A stretch of DNA of 64,000 bases, from contig NZ_CP012665.1 in the NCBI RefSeq assembly GCF_001318295.1, positions 806,001 to 870,000 of the forward strand, read 5' to 3'. Under the pieces are notes generated by a model. That model was given only the letters and a program-made list of their open reading frames with translations, had not been told where the DNA came from and did no database searches. Made by a program: the position numbers and the translations under genes. Source of the DNA: Candidatus Xiphinematobacter sp. Idaho Grape (GTDB taxonomy: Bacteria > Verrucomicrobiota > Verrucomicrobiia > Chthoniobacterales > Xiphinematobacteraceae). Position 1 is the stretch's first letter; each line of letters opens with the position of its first letter. Shown in pieces: positions 1-8,411 of this stretch.

Positions 1-331
1 AGGACAGCCACAGGCCCAAAGCTGCAGGATAAAGAAAGTCTATTGCTACATGGAGTTCTTTAATGGAAGATAACCTCAGCTCCCAACCGTGACGCAGATT
101 TGGAGCGCTTTTTAGAGGGCGGTATTGACCCACATCGTCAAATCTTGCAATCTCTCCTGCGGCCTCTGGCTCTGTGTATACACACAAGTCGCTGCGAGCA
201 GCGTCTTCCGTGTGAAAAAGGCACAAGCCTTTAGTAAACGTTACTTGCCCAATTTGTGTGATCTCTCCCTCCAAGCAAGATTGCAGTAGGGTATGGAAAG
301 TATCAAGGTTTAGGAGGAGAACAGGAGCCAC
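1..331 (-). CDS. Partial unknown protein, possibly CbiX-associated DR2241-like
   Basis: A minus-strand frame is open from a TAA at 341-343 to the left edge, giving about 110 codons, so the C-terminus lies outside the window. The first possible start is GTG at 331, with no convincing ribosome binding site. The product is soluble-looking and includes short stretches such as RYRPL (QYRPL here), APNLRHGW and a terminal hydrophobic YPAALGLW. From memory these resemble the Deinococcus DR2241-type domain that accompanies CbiX chelatases, and a two-domain CbiX protein is encoded at 13.9-14.8 kb here. The family call is inference; that it is coding is better supported by the long open frame and its composition. 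It is divergent from ligA. Confidence 0.45.
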   Translation of the reverse strand, partial: MAPVLLLNLDTFHTLLQSCLEGEITQIGQVTFTKGLCLFHTEDAARSDLCVYTEPEAAGEIARFDDVGQYRPLKSAPNLRHGWELRLSSIKELHVAIDFLYPAALGLWLS

Positions 332-586
332 GGTTACTGGTTATCGACATTAGGATTAACTATAGAATGCAGGAGGCACCTTGTGGACATTTAGTGCAGG
401 GCTGCGCACGAACCCCAGCCGGGTTTGGCTAGGGAGGAGGATCCCCGAGGGCGGCGCGTTCCGGCCGTCCTAGCTCTCTGAAGATAGCTAGAGTAGTGCA
501 ACATACTAAGAGATCTGCAAAGTGCATAACTCTTTCCGTGTGGAAAGAGAAATACAAGCTCTAACTTAGCTACACAGCCTATACTT
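332..586. other. Divergent intergenic region before ligA
   Basis: These 255 bases separate the left-edge minus-strand gene from ligA. I see no RNA gene or recognisable protein. A GC-rich stretch at about 400-470 could fold, but it matches no small RNA that I know. Promoters for both flanking genes would be expected here; no clear consensus pair stands out. Confidence 0.4.
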
Positions 587-2638
587 ATGGCTGAACTAAA
601 ACTTCCTACTGGCTCCACTAGCCTTTTTATGCATCCACCGCTCTCAAAGAATGTCACAGAAGAAATCCAAAGATTGCGCTCGAAAATTAGATACCATAAT
701 TACCTTTATTTCGGGAAGGCAGCTCCTGAAATCTCTGATAGAGAGTACGATATTCTTTACCGTCAGTTATGCAACCTAGAGGCGCTCTATCCTCAGGAAA
801 TTCCACAAGATTCTCCTACACAGAGTCTCGGAGGAGACGATGCTCCTGCCCTGCAAGCTCGGCATCTCACACCTATGCAGAGTTTAGACAACACCTACTC
901 GGAGGCTGAGATACTAGAGTTCGTCAAACGATCGCAAAAGCTCCTTTCTGGAGCACCTCTTTCATTTGTCTTGGAACCCAAAATCGACGGTGTGGCAATT
1001 TCACTCCTCTATAGAAGCGGGCACTTGGTCCGTGCCCTTACTCGAGGCGATGGAATTACAGGAGAGGATGTCACACAGAACGCTCTGACTATCAGAAGGA
1101 TACCCCGTCGACTTCCCTCCTTTTGTCCAGAGGTTGTGGAAATCCGTGGAGAAGTGTTCTTACCACGTAAGGTTTTTTCCGAGCTCAATGCAAGAAGAGT
1201 AAAAAGGGGGAAACCTCTTTTCGCGAACCCTAGGAACGCTGCAGCAGGCTCCTTAAAGCAACTGGATACAAAGGTCGCTGCTGCCAGAAAACTAGATGCA
1301 ATTTTCTATGGACTTGGGATATGGAAGGATGAAAATAATTGCCAGCCAGAAACTGACAAAGAATTTCTAGAGCTTTTAAAGATCTGGCAGTTCTCCCTCC
1401 CTCCATACATTTGGAAGGTGAAATCTCCGGCCGAAATTTTTTCCGCTATCCATGAATTAGAGAAATTACGGCATAGCCTTTCCTTCGAAATCGATGGCGC
1501 AGTTATCAAAGTGAATGATTTCAGGCAACGGGATAAGTTGGGATCTACTACTAAGGCCCCCCGGTGGGCCATCGCCTTCAAATACGAGTCAGAACGTGCC
1601 GAAAGCTTGCTTAAAAAAATTTCTGTTCAAGTAGGACGTACCGGAGTCCTTACTCCGGTAGCAGAATTAGAGCCCGTCTCTATCGGAGGATGTATGGTGA
1701 GCCGAGCAACCTTGCACAATGAGGGAGTAATTAAGCGCAAAGATATTCGGGAAGGAGATTATGTTGTGATAGAAAAGGCTGGTAGCATTATCCCTGCAAT
1801 AGTAGGAGCTCGGAAAGATTTGCGAAGTGGTCAGGAGCAACCATTCCATATGACAGAGAGGTGTCCTGCGTGCCGGGGAGAGTTGTACCAACCCCCGGGA
1901 CAAGTTCTCGTCCGCTGTATTAACCCACAGTGTCCTGCTCAGCTCCAACGCCGCTTAGAACACTTTGCTAGCCGTGGAGCGATGGATATTGGTGGCTTAG
2001 GAAAGATACTGATTACCAAAATGGTGAAGTCTGGCCTGACACGAAAGATTTCAGATATTTACGCTCTTAAAAAGTCAGACTTCCTACTATTAGGTACAGG
2101 GGAAAAGAGAGCGGAGACTCTTCTGTGCTCCATCCTTGAAAGTAAAATGCGTCCCCTTTGGAGGCTAATCTTTGCGCTGGGCATTTTGAATGTAGGTACT
2201 ACTTGTGCTCGGGCACTAGCTTTCCGATATGGTTCTGTAGCTAGATTAAGGGAGGCTAAAGACCTAGAGAGCGTGGAAGATATTGGAACAGTAGTGGCTT
2301 CTAGCATCCGGCAGTTCTTTTCGGACGCTGAGTCCCTTTGTCTACTCTATGAGCTAGAGAAACACGGTGTTCAAACTGCTGCATCCTTTGATTCAGCACA
2401 GGGAATCGATCGTCCCTTGGCGGGTCAAACTTGGGTCCTGACAGGGAGTCTGAGCAGCCCACGCAAAGAAATTATCTATCAAATTTGTATGCGAGGAGGC
2501 TATATTGCAGAAAGCGTCAGTGGAAAGGCGACATATCTACTCGCTGGTAAGAATCCAGGCTCCAAATACGGAAAAGCTAGACGCTTGAGGATCCCTATCC
2601 TGGATGAAGAGGAATTTCAGAGGATGCTTAAAAAATGA
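587..2638 (+). CDS. ligA: NAD+-dependent DNA ligase
   Basis: LigA seals nicks between Okazaki fragments and during repair, using NAD+. The 683-residue length fits the family (about 670). The adenylation motif KIDG places the nucleophilic lysine near residue 132. A four-cysteine zinc finger follows near residues 426-450, then the helix-hairpin-helix region, and a BRCT domain closes the protein. The N-terminus carries the Ia-domain pattern for NMN binding (HNYLY and ISDREYD). ATG 587 and ATG 629 are both possible starts; neither has a good ribosome binding site. Its TGA overlaps the ATG of argD as ATGA, suggesting translational coupling with an otherwise unrelated arginine gene. Confidence 0.97.
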   Translation: MAELKLPTGSTSLFMHPPLSKNVTEEIQRLRSKIRYHNYLYFGKAAPEISDREYDILYRQLCNLEALYPQEIPQDSPTQSLGGDDAPALQARHLTPMQSLDNTYSEAEILEFVKRSQKLLSGAPLSFVLEPKIDGVAISLLYRSGHLVRALTRGDGITGEDVTQNALTIRRIPRRLPSFCPEVVEIRGEVFLPRKVFSELNARRVKRGKPLFANPRNAAAGSLKQLDTKVAAARKLDAIFYGLGIWKDENNCQPETDKEFLELLKIWQFSLPPYIWKVKSPAEIFSAIHELEKLRHSLSFEIDGAVIKVNDFRQRDKLGSTTKAPRWAIAFKYESERAESLLKKISVQVGRTGVLTPVAELEPVSIGGCMVSRATLHNEGVIKRKDIREGDYVVIEKAGSIIPAIVGARKDLRSGQEQPFHMTERCPACRGELYQPPGQVLVRCINPQCPAQLQRRLEHFASRGAMDIGGLGKILITKMVKSGLTRKISDIYALKKSDFLLLGTGEKRAETLLCSILESKMRPLWRLIFALGILNVGTTCARALAFRYGSVARLREAKDLESVEDIGTVVASSIRQFFSDAESLCLLYELEKHGVQTAASFDSAQGIDRPLAGQTWVLTGSLSSPRKEIIYQICMRGGYIAESVSGKATYLLAGKNPGSKYGKARRLRIPILDEEEFQRMLKK

Positions 2639-3903
2639 CTCGCCCTCCTACCCCTACTACGCGCGAGCTAACCTATCGTTACGTTCTTCCTACGTATAAC
2701 CGCTTTGAGCTGGAGATCTTAAGAGGATCTGGATGCAGACTCTGGACAGAAACCGGCCGAGAACTGCTAGACTTTGGAGCAGGCATTGCTGTCTGCTCGC
2801 TTGGTCACGCACATCCGCGTGTTACAGAAGCTGTTATCAAGCAAGCAAGCAGGCTTGTCCATACATCCAATCTGTACTACACTCGCCCTCAGGCTGAATT
2901 AGCTCGCCGATTAGTAGGTATCGTTGGAGCTGAGGGGAAGGTTTTTTTTTGTAACAGTGGATCGGAGGCAAATGAAGGACTCATCAAATTAAGCAGAAAG
3001 TTTGGGAGCTTCTCTGGAAATCGGCACGAAATTATTACCTTTAGCGGCTCTTTTCATGGACGTACGTTGGCCAGCATTTCTGCAACGGGACAAGATAAAG
3101 TTAAACAAGGGTTCTTCCCATTAGTAAGTGGATTCATCCACGTTCCCTACGGGGACCTTGAGTCAACTAGCGCTGCTATCCAACCGCAAACCGTTGCCAT
3201 TCTCGTTGAACCCGTACAGGGGGAAGGCGGTATCCATATTTCTGGCAAAGCATTCCTTCAAGGTCTGCGCACGCTCTGCAACGAGCACAACCTACTACTT
3301 CTTTTCGATGAAGTACAGTGCGGTATTGGCCGCACTGGAAAGTGGTGCGGATGGAAGAGCGTTGGATGTAATGCAGTATTTCCTGATGGTGTGAGTTGGG
3401 CTAAGGGCATTGCTAATGGATTTCCACTGGGAGCCTTTTGGGTTAGCGCCTGCACAAAGGGAAAAATAGGGCCGCTCTGTGATCTATTGGGTCCTGGGTC
3501 ACACGGGAGTACTTATGGAGGAAATCCGGTCTCCTGTGCAGCAGCTCTCACTGTTCTAAGAGTAATTGAGGAAGAACAGCTTCTCAAAAATGCTCTGGAA
3601 TTAGGGGCCCTCTTCTACAAAAAGCTTACCAACATTTCCTGTCCAGTCATCACAGATATCCGTGCTCTCGGACTCATGGTAGGTGTAGAAACTAGTTTGG
3701 CGGCATCTCCTAATGATCGGCGCACCCCAGCTGTCCGCCTTGCAGATGCCCTTATCAAAGAGGGGCTCTTAGCTATCCCAGCTGGAAGGCAGGTCCTGCG
3801 GTTTCTACCTCCTCTCAATGTTCGACAATGTGAAATTGAGGAAGCAGTAGAAAAATTCATACAAGCTCTTTCCGGTCAAAAAGCTTGCGGTCCCCTTTCA
3901 TGA
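2635..3903 (+). CDS. argD: Acetylornithine aminotransferase
   Basis: This is a class-III PLP-dependent aminotransferase converting N-acetylglutamate semialdehyde to N-acetylornithine; the family often also serves lysine synthesis. The 422 residues are close to the usual 400. Visible features are the GAGIAVCSLGH segment near the N-terminus, CNSGSEANE for cofactor phosphate binding, FDEVQCGIGRTG carrying the PLP-ring aspartate, and the Schiff-base lysine in AKGIANG near residue 257. It overlaps ligA upstream and argF downstream (ATGA at 3900), so argD and argF are almost certainly co-translated. Placement beside argF supports ArgD rather than another omega-aminotransferase. Confidence 0.93.
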   Translation: MTRPPTPTTRELTYRYVLPTYNRFELEILRGSGCRLWTETGRELLDFGAGIAVCSLGHAHPRVTEAVIKQASRLVHTSNLYYTRPQAELARRLVGIVGAEGKVFFCNSGSEANEGLIKLSRKFGSFSGNRHEIITFSGSFHGRTLASISATGQDKVKQGFFPLVSGFIHVPYGDLESTSAAIQPQTVAILVEPVQGEGGIHISGKAFLQGLRTLCNEHNLLLLFDEVQCGIGRTGKWCGWKSVGCNAVFPDGVSWAKGIANGFPLGAFWVSACTKGKIGPLCDLLGPGSHGSTYGGNPVSCAAALTVLRVIEEEQLLKNALELGALFYKKLTNISCPVITDIRALGLMVGVETSLAASPNDRRTPAVRLADALIKEGLLAIPAGRQVLRFLPPLNVRQCEIEEAVEKFIQALSGQKACGPLS

Positions 3904-4811
3904 TCATGAAAAACCTCTTTTCCATTCAATCCCTTTCGCAGGAGCAAATTGCTGATATTGTAGAACGGGCGGCAATAATGAAGCTTAAACGTGGTTGTCA
4001 TTCCTCTTACCCATTAGCAGGGCAGATCTGGGCCTTGCTCTTTTCTAGAGCCTCCACAAGAACGCGCATCAGCTTCGAAACTGGTATTCGAGAGCTTGGA
4101 GGAGATGTGTTGTTTCTAGCTACAAGCGACCTTCAATTGGGACGCGGTGAGCCTATCCGAGATACCGCTCGTGTATTTGGGCGTATGGTTCATGGAGTCG
4201 TCATCCGTACGCCACGACAGGAGGAGGTGGAGGAGTTTGCTAAATTTTCTGGCCTACCTACACTTAACGCTTTGACCGATACGGAGCACCCTTGCCAAAT
4301 TTTGTCTGACCTTTTTACCATTCAGGAAAGCTTTGGTAGCCTTCGTGGGCTTCGTGTTTGTTTTGTAGGGGATGGAAACTGTAATGTAGCGTGTTCTTGG
4401 ATTTGGGCAGCAACCCGGCTTAGATTTCCACTCCACATAGCGGCTCCCCCTCCATATCAACCTGCAGCTGCGGTACGCCACTTAGTAGATCCTTCCATTG
4501 TTAGCATAACAGATGATCCCTACATGGCCGCTCGGGGAGCTAATGTACTTTATACAGATGTGTGGGTAAGCATGGGAAAAGAGAAAGAGATCGACAGCCG
4601 TTCTGTTCAACTAGAAGGTTATCAAATTAACCAGAAGACTCTTTCTAAGGCCTTGCCGGGGGCACTTGTCATGCATTGTCTGCCTGCCCATCGGGGCAAA
4701 GAGATTACAGAGGAAATTTTTGAAGCCCACTCTGAAACCATATTTCGCCAGGCAGAGAATCGTCTGCATACTCAGAAAGCCATCCTAGAATGGGCGGTCC
4801 AAAACAGTTAG
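3900..4811 (+). CDS. argF: Ornithine carbamoyltransferase
   Basis: ArgF forms citrulline from ornithine and carbamoyl phosphate in the cytoplasm. The carbamoyl-phosphate loop STRTRISFE is near residues 50-58, HPCQ near residue 130, and the ornithine/catalytic motif HCLPAHRG near residue 260. ATG 3900 is preferred because it overlaps the argD stop as ATGA and gives about 303 residues, the family norm; ATG 3906 is an alternative. The reading frame is open further upstream, but only inside argD. Retention of argD and argF in a decaying genome suggests arginine synthesis matters to this organism. Confidence 0.95.
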   Translation: MIMKNLFSIQSLSQEQIADIVERAAIMKLKRGCHSSYPLAGQIWALLFSRASTRTRISFETGIRELGGDVLFLATSDLQLGRGEPIRDTARVFGRMVHGVVIRTPRQEEVEEFAKFSGLPTLNALTDTEHPCQILSDLFTIQESFGSLRGLRVCFVGDGNCNVACSWIWAATRLRFPLHIAAPPPYQPAAAVRHLVDPSIVSITDDPYMAARGANVLYTDVWVSMGKEKEIDSRSVQLEGYQINQKTLSKALPGALVMHCLPAHRGKEITEEIFEAHSETIFRQAENRLHTQKAILEWAVQNS

Positions 4812-5085
4812 AAGAGAAACTTCTAGCTCCTCCACCTACAAGGTTAAGCTTAAGCGTTGGTAGGAATGGAATTCCAGAGCGCAAATCCGTGTAAGGGGCT
4901 ACGACGAACGGAAGTAACGCAAAACCGGGGCGCCAAGGAGGTTCCCTAGGATTATGAAGCAGCGCTGATTCTAAGGTAGGGAGACCCATGAAGTCCTCAC
5001 ACGGAACGCCCCCCTTCGCCATCCTGCTTAATCTACCATTGATGGGATGAAGCCCTCCGTGCAGTATAAAACACCTCCCTAGGTG

Positions 5086-5158
5086 GGTGGCTGACGGGAC
5101 TCGAACCCGCAGCAGCCAGAACCACAATCTGGAGCTCTACCATTGAGCTACAGCCACC
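5086..5158 (-). tRNA. tRNA-His (GTG)
   Basis: The minus strand folds into a full cloverleaf: 7-bp acceptor GTGGCTG/CAGCCAC, D arm with GCTC/GAGC, anticodon stem CCAGA/TCTGG with loop TTGTGGT (anticodon GTG at plus 5123-5125), and T arm with TTCGAGT. An extra 5' G at 5158 lies opposite C73 at 5086, the G-1:C73 identity pair of tRNA-His. CCA is not encoded. Confidence 0.96.
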
Positions 5159-5234
5159 ATCCGAAGAAATTAAAACACACGGCTCCGTGCAAACCTTACT
5201 GGTCACATGCATCCCCTCACTTCCTGCAAGAGGT

Positions 5235-5256
5235 ATTGCACCTAACTTGGTGCAAT
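5235..5256. promoter_or_regulatory. 8-bp inverted repeat upstream of nitroreductase gene
   Basis: ATTGCACC and GGTGCAAT form a perfect 8-bp inverted repeat with a 6-base spacer, about 90 bases before the nitroreductase start. A plausible promoter (TTGGTG, 17 bases, TAATTT) starts inside the right half. It could be an operator or a small hairpin in the leader; the sequence alone does not decide. Confidence 0.35.
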
Positions 5257-5343
5257 TGTCTTATACTCATAATTTTCTTGTCAATTGTTTAAAGATACTT
5301 TCTAGGAAGACGGTTCTTGTTTACCTGAATAGAAGAATATGTT

Positions 5344-6018
5344 ATGGCTAATGGTAGCTGTGGTGGGGAAAGAGAATTGAGCATAAAGGAGCATGTACTT
5401 ACTCAGTTGCGCTGGCGTTACGCCACGAAGAGGTTTAATTTAACCCGGAAAATTCCAGAAGAAGAGTGGGAAGTTCTAGAGGCAAGCCTTGTTCTTTCTC
5501 CTTCTAGCTTCGGGATGGAGCCGTGGAGGTTCCTCATCGTTACCGACTCAGCGACACGTACTAGGTTGGTCCCAGCTGCGAGAAATCAGACACAGGTTGC
5601 CACCGCTCCGCATCTCGTGGTTTTCACTGCGAAGCAACAAGTTGATCTCTCTGATATAGATGCCCTTGTGACGCGCACCGCCCGGGTCCGCCACATTTCT
5701 CCAGGAGATCTAAAGGAGTTGAGAAACATGGTGGCTGGTTTTGTTAACAGCCTCTCGCAGACTTCTCTTCGCGAATGGGCCATGCGGCAAGTTTACATCG
5801 CGCTTGGTCAGTTTATAACGACGGCAGCCATCCTAGGGATAGATGCTTGCCCAATGGAAGGCTTTATTCCGGAACAAGTAGACGAGGTTTTAAATCTTCG
5901 TAAGACAGGCTACGGTAGTGTCCTTCTCTGTCCCGTAGGCTATCGCCAGACAAACGATCAACATGCTCAGTTGGCAAAAGTTCGCCGTAAAGCCGCTGAC
6001 GTTCTCATGCGGATATGA
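5344..6018 (+). CDS. Nitroreductase-family NAD(P)H oxidoreductase
   Basis: This is a 224-residue flavin (FMN) oxidoreductase of the NfsB-like type, which transfers electrons from NAD(P)H to nitro compounds or quinones. The N-terminal RWRYATKRFN is the FMN-phosphate-binding arginine/serine region of the family. LSPSSFGMEPWRFLIV is the second conserved block, and the glycine-rich end of the fold (ALGQFITTAAILGIDACPMEGF) is intact. The ATG start is clear. It stands alone on the plus strand, downstream of a candidate operator and convergent with exbD. The physiological substrate cannot be told from sequence. Confidence 0.88.
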   Translation: MANGSCGGERELSIKEHVLTQLRWRYATKRFNLTRKIPEEEWEVLEASLVLSPSSFGMEPWRFLIVTDSATRTRLVPAARNQTQVATAPHLVVFTAKQQVDLSDIDALVTRTARVRHISPGDLKELRNMVAGFVNSLSQTSLREWAMRQVYIALGQFITTAAILGIDACPMEGFIPEQVDEVLNLRKTGYGSVLLCPVGYRQTNDQHAQLAKVRRKAADVLMRI

Positions 6019-6053
6019 TTGACTCTCCATTAGATAGGCTAACTTGTGGCATT

Positions 6054-6485
6054 TTATAGCTTGTAGCTGCTGTGCTTTTCTTGGCGGGCGACCACCCCTA
6101 CCTTGGAAATACCGACTCGACCAAGCAAATCCACAATGTAGACAAGTCTTTGGACAGAGAGCTCCTTATGAGCGTGGATTATGATGGCGATTTCAGGATC
6201 CTTGGCATACAAGGCGCGGAGTTGCGTTTCCAATTCCTCAGCAGTAACGTGCTTTCCGTTAAAAATCAGGCTGGAGTCCCGTCGGACCTTGATAGTTTGC
6301 ACTTGATTCACCGGCGTGTTTTTCTTAGCAGAGGAGCCGGTTGGAACGAGTAAGTCCAGATTGTTCTCCATGAATGGCGTAGCAACCATAAAAACGATCA
6401 GGAGGACAAATGCCAGGTCTAGTAATGGGGTGACATTGAGTTCTCCAACAATGGAGGGTTGAAACTTTGAAGAAAATCTTCTCAC
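6054..6485 (-). CDS. exbD: ExbD/TolR-family energy-transducer subunit
   Basis: The protein has 143 residues with a short cytoplasmic N-terminus, one transmembrane helix (about residues 20-40) and a periplasmic domain. The helix carries the channel aspartate in PLLDLAFVLLIVFM, the hallmark of ExbD/TolR proteins that convert proton flow into work on TonB or TolA. It lies 15 bases downstream of exbB, as expected for an operon. No TonB, TolA or TolB gene follows in this window, so whether the pair serves transport or Tol envelope integrity is open. Confidence 0.9.
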   Translation of the reverse strand: MRRFSSKFQPSIVGELNVTPLLDLAFVLLIVFMVATPFMENNLDLLVPTGSSAKKNTPVNQVQTIKVRRDSSLIFNGKHVTAEELETQLRALYAKDPEIAIIIHAHKELSVQRLVYIVDLLGRVGISKVGVVARQEKHSSYKL

Positions 6486-6500
6486 AGTTGCCGCTGCAAG

Positions 6501-7289
6501 TTACAGTAAATCACTGCAGACTACGTATCGGTGTTCAACCTCCGAAGAAAACTCAGCCGCAAAATTCTCGCATTGAGCAATCATGGATCGAATATTCACA
6601 ATAAGAAAGTTATAAGCAAACATAGCAGGGATTGCCACTAGCAGACCAGTGACAGTGGTAGTTAATGCCCCCGCAACACCTGGAGCCATGGCTATAAGAT
6701 TCACGTTGCCGGCTACAGCAATTCCTGCAAATACATCCATAACTCCCCATACTGTTCCTAGTAAGCCAAGAAATGGCGCTCCGCTAACAGCCGTAGAAAG
6801 GATGGTCATAAGGGATTCTAGCTGAAGTGCCGACTCCACGGTTGCCTGCTCCATAGCAGTGACAATGGGACGTATCTGCCTGGAAGAAATTTTCTTTGCG
6901 TTTGTTGTAGCACTGGAATGCAGCCCTTTATCTACGGTTGCGGTGCCCAGTAGTTGGAAGCATAATTCCTCACATCCTGCCTTGTACACTTCAAATAATG
7001 GTGATCCGTCAAAGGGAATCCCCTCTTCATAAATTCTGAGTGGAGACTGATCCTGGCGAAATGTCGCAACAAAGCGGGTATTTTTCTCCTTGGCTGCTCG
7101 AAGGCTGGTTAGCTTATATAGAGCCACTGACCAGCTAAGGGTTGAGGCAAGAAAAAGGGTCGAAAGCACAGCGCGCCCTACGAAACTAGTTTCGCCAAGG
7201 ACATACATCAGTCCAACTGCCATTTGAAACTCGGGCGCCTTAATGAATAATAGGGGTAACAAGGAGAAGTCAGAAAGGACGGTGCTCAT
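6501..7289 (-). CDS. exbB: ExbB/TolQ-family proton-channel subunit
   Basis: This 262-residue inner-membrane protein of the MotA/TolQ/ExbB family has one hydrophobic helix near the N-terminus and two more in the C-terminal half. It carries the conserved LGLLGTVWGVMDVF and ALTTTVTGLLVAIPAMFAYN segments, which line the channel with ExbD. ATG 7289 is the start. It is the first gene of an exbB-exbD unit transcribed away from a decayed plus-strand region. With its N-terminal extension it looks TolQ-like, but no Tol gene is adjacent. Confidence 0.9.
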   Translation of the reverse strand: MSTVLSDFSLLPLLFIKAPEFQMAVGLMYVLGETSFVGRAVLSTLFLASTLSWSVALYKLTSLRAAKEKNTRFVATFRQDQSPLRIYEEGIPFDGSPLFEVYKAGCEELCFQLLGTATVDKGLHSSATTNAKKISSRQIRPIVTAMEQATVESALQLESLMTILSTAVSGAPFLGLLGTVWGVMDVFAGIAVAGNVNLIAMAPGVAGALTTTVTGLLVAIPAMFAYNFLIVNIRSMIAQCENFAAEFSSEVEHRYVVCSDLL

Positions 7290-7457
7290 TTCATAGTGAG
7301 CTAGTAGGTTATAGCCTAAACTGGAATGAAAAAGAAATGCTACCTTTCCTGCATTAAGCAGACTGTAGGATTGAAACTACATAGATGAGCTGAGAAGCTT
7401 GATTTCTTACCTTGAAAGGTGTTCCCTCCCCAGGATGGGTATTTGCTGATACTCTAG

Positions 7458-7953
7458 TTACTCACTTCGACATCAGTTTACATTTCCTCGCAGATTGTCA
7501 GTGACGAATCACTGTCCGATAAGGATAGTGCGGAGTGGGAAATTACGTCACTCAGACCAAAATCTAAAACAGTCAGACGTTTCTGGAATTGCTGGTGCAA
7601 TCTCTTCAGTCGACCACTCGATAGGCTCTGCCGCTTTCTCCGAAAATTCTCCAAGAAATTCACCCTTATTGTGACTGACACCACACAGGTAGGCTCGTCC
7701 GTTTTGAAGAAAAAAACCCAAGCAAGCGACTAGTGAGCGTATCAGAGTAACACTCTGCCACTATCGGCAGGACGTTCTGCCTCTTATCATTAGCTTGCTT
7801 ATTCTTGGAGAGGAAAGCAATCTAGACCAACCTGTATATCCGAATTCAGTGGCTCCACCTCCGTTTGGAGGTTCGGAATATGTAGCTCGCCTTGATATTT
7901 GGGTGCAAAGAATCCATGGAGGAGGCCAATGGTATCTTCTCAAGGTTTGTTAG
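7458..7953 (+). pseudogene. Frameshifted unknown coding region
   Basis: Two plus-strand frames abut. One is open from 7458 to a TAG at 7731-7733, the other from 7708 to a TAG at 7951-7953. They overlap across an A7 run near 7709-7715, and one added or lost A there would join them into about 165 codons. The first part is rich in basic and aromatic residues (RRFWNCW, RKFSKKF). The second has a hydrophobic LPLIISLLILG, then proline/glycine-rich APPPFGGSEY and LDIWVQRIHGGGQW. I see no start codon with a ribosome binding site and do not recognise the family. It is most likely a decayed gene; the rest of 7290-8123 shows nothing else. Confidence 0.3.
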
Positions 7954-8123
7954 TCGAATACATCTGGCCAAGTCCGCATGCTGTATTTTCAAATAATATA
8001 AAGACAGAGTTGACTTTTGGACTAATTGAGGACTACCTAGCGGCCTAGGCCAGGGTAACCTGGAAGGGGAGTTCAGTCCTATGACAGAGGCAGGTTAGTG
8101 GCTTCTTTCTTCTGCCAGTTGGC

Positions 8124-8378
8124 GTGTTCTGTGTGGATAGTAACTACTTGTTGCATATTGTCCGTTGTCCAAAAAGCGGCCAGCCTTTGAGAGAAGCTGG
8201 CGCACTGGAACTTGAGGAGCTCAATTTGCGCGTCTGCTCTGGAACACTTCTCAATCAGCTAGGACAGACTGTCTGTCAGCCTCTGAAGGCCGCGCTCATC
8301 CGTGAAGATGGCAACGTGGCCTACCCCGTACGCGATGATATCCCCTTCCTCCTCCTCGAGGAGGCTATTACCATTTAA
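8124..8378 (+). CDS. Trm112/YcaR-like small protein
   Basis: This is an 84-residue protein of the UPF0434/Trm112-like group: LLHIVRCPKSGQPL at the start and YPVRDDIPFLL at the end are the family's two conserved blocks. Here only one cysteine of the usual zinc-binding pair pattern is visible at the first block (CPKSG, not CPxC), which is common in bacterial members. Related proteins activate methyltransferases in eukaryotes; the bacterial role is poorly defined. The start is GTG (8124 or 8133). It sits 33 bases before thrS and is probably co-transcribed with it. Confidence 0.75.
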   Translation: MFCVDSNYLLHIVRCPKSGQPLREAGALELEELNLRVCSGTLLNQLGQTVCQPLKAALIREDGNVAYPVRDDIPFLLLEEAITI

Positions 8379-8411
8379 AGGGGAGCTCCCCTGCATATCC
8401 TTTCACTCTCC

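Noticed and set aside
400-470. GC-rich stretch as SRP or other small RNA
   Set aside because: The conserved SRP loop sequence and overall fold could not be found on either strand.
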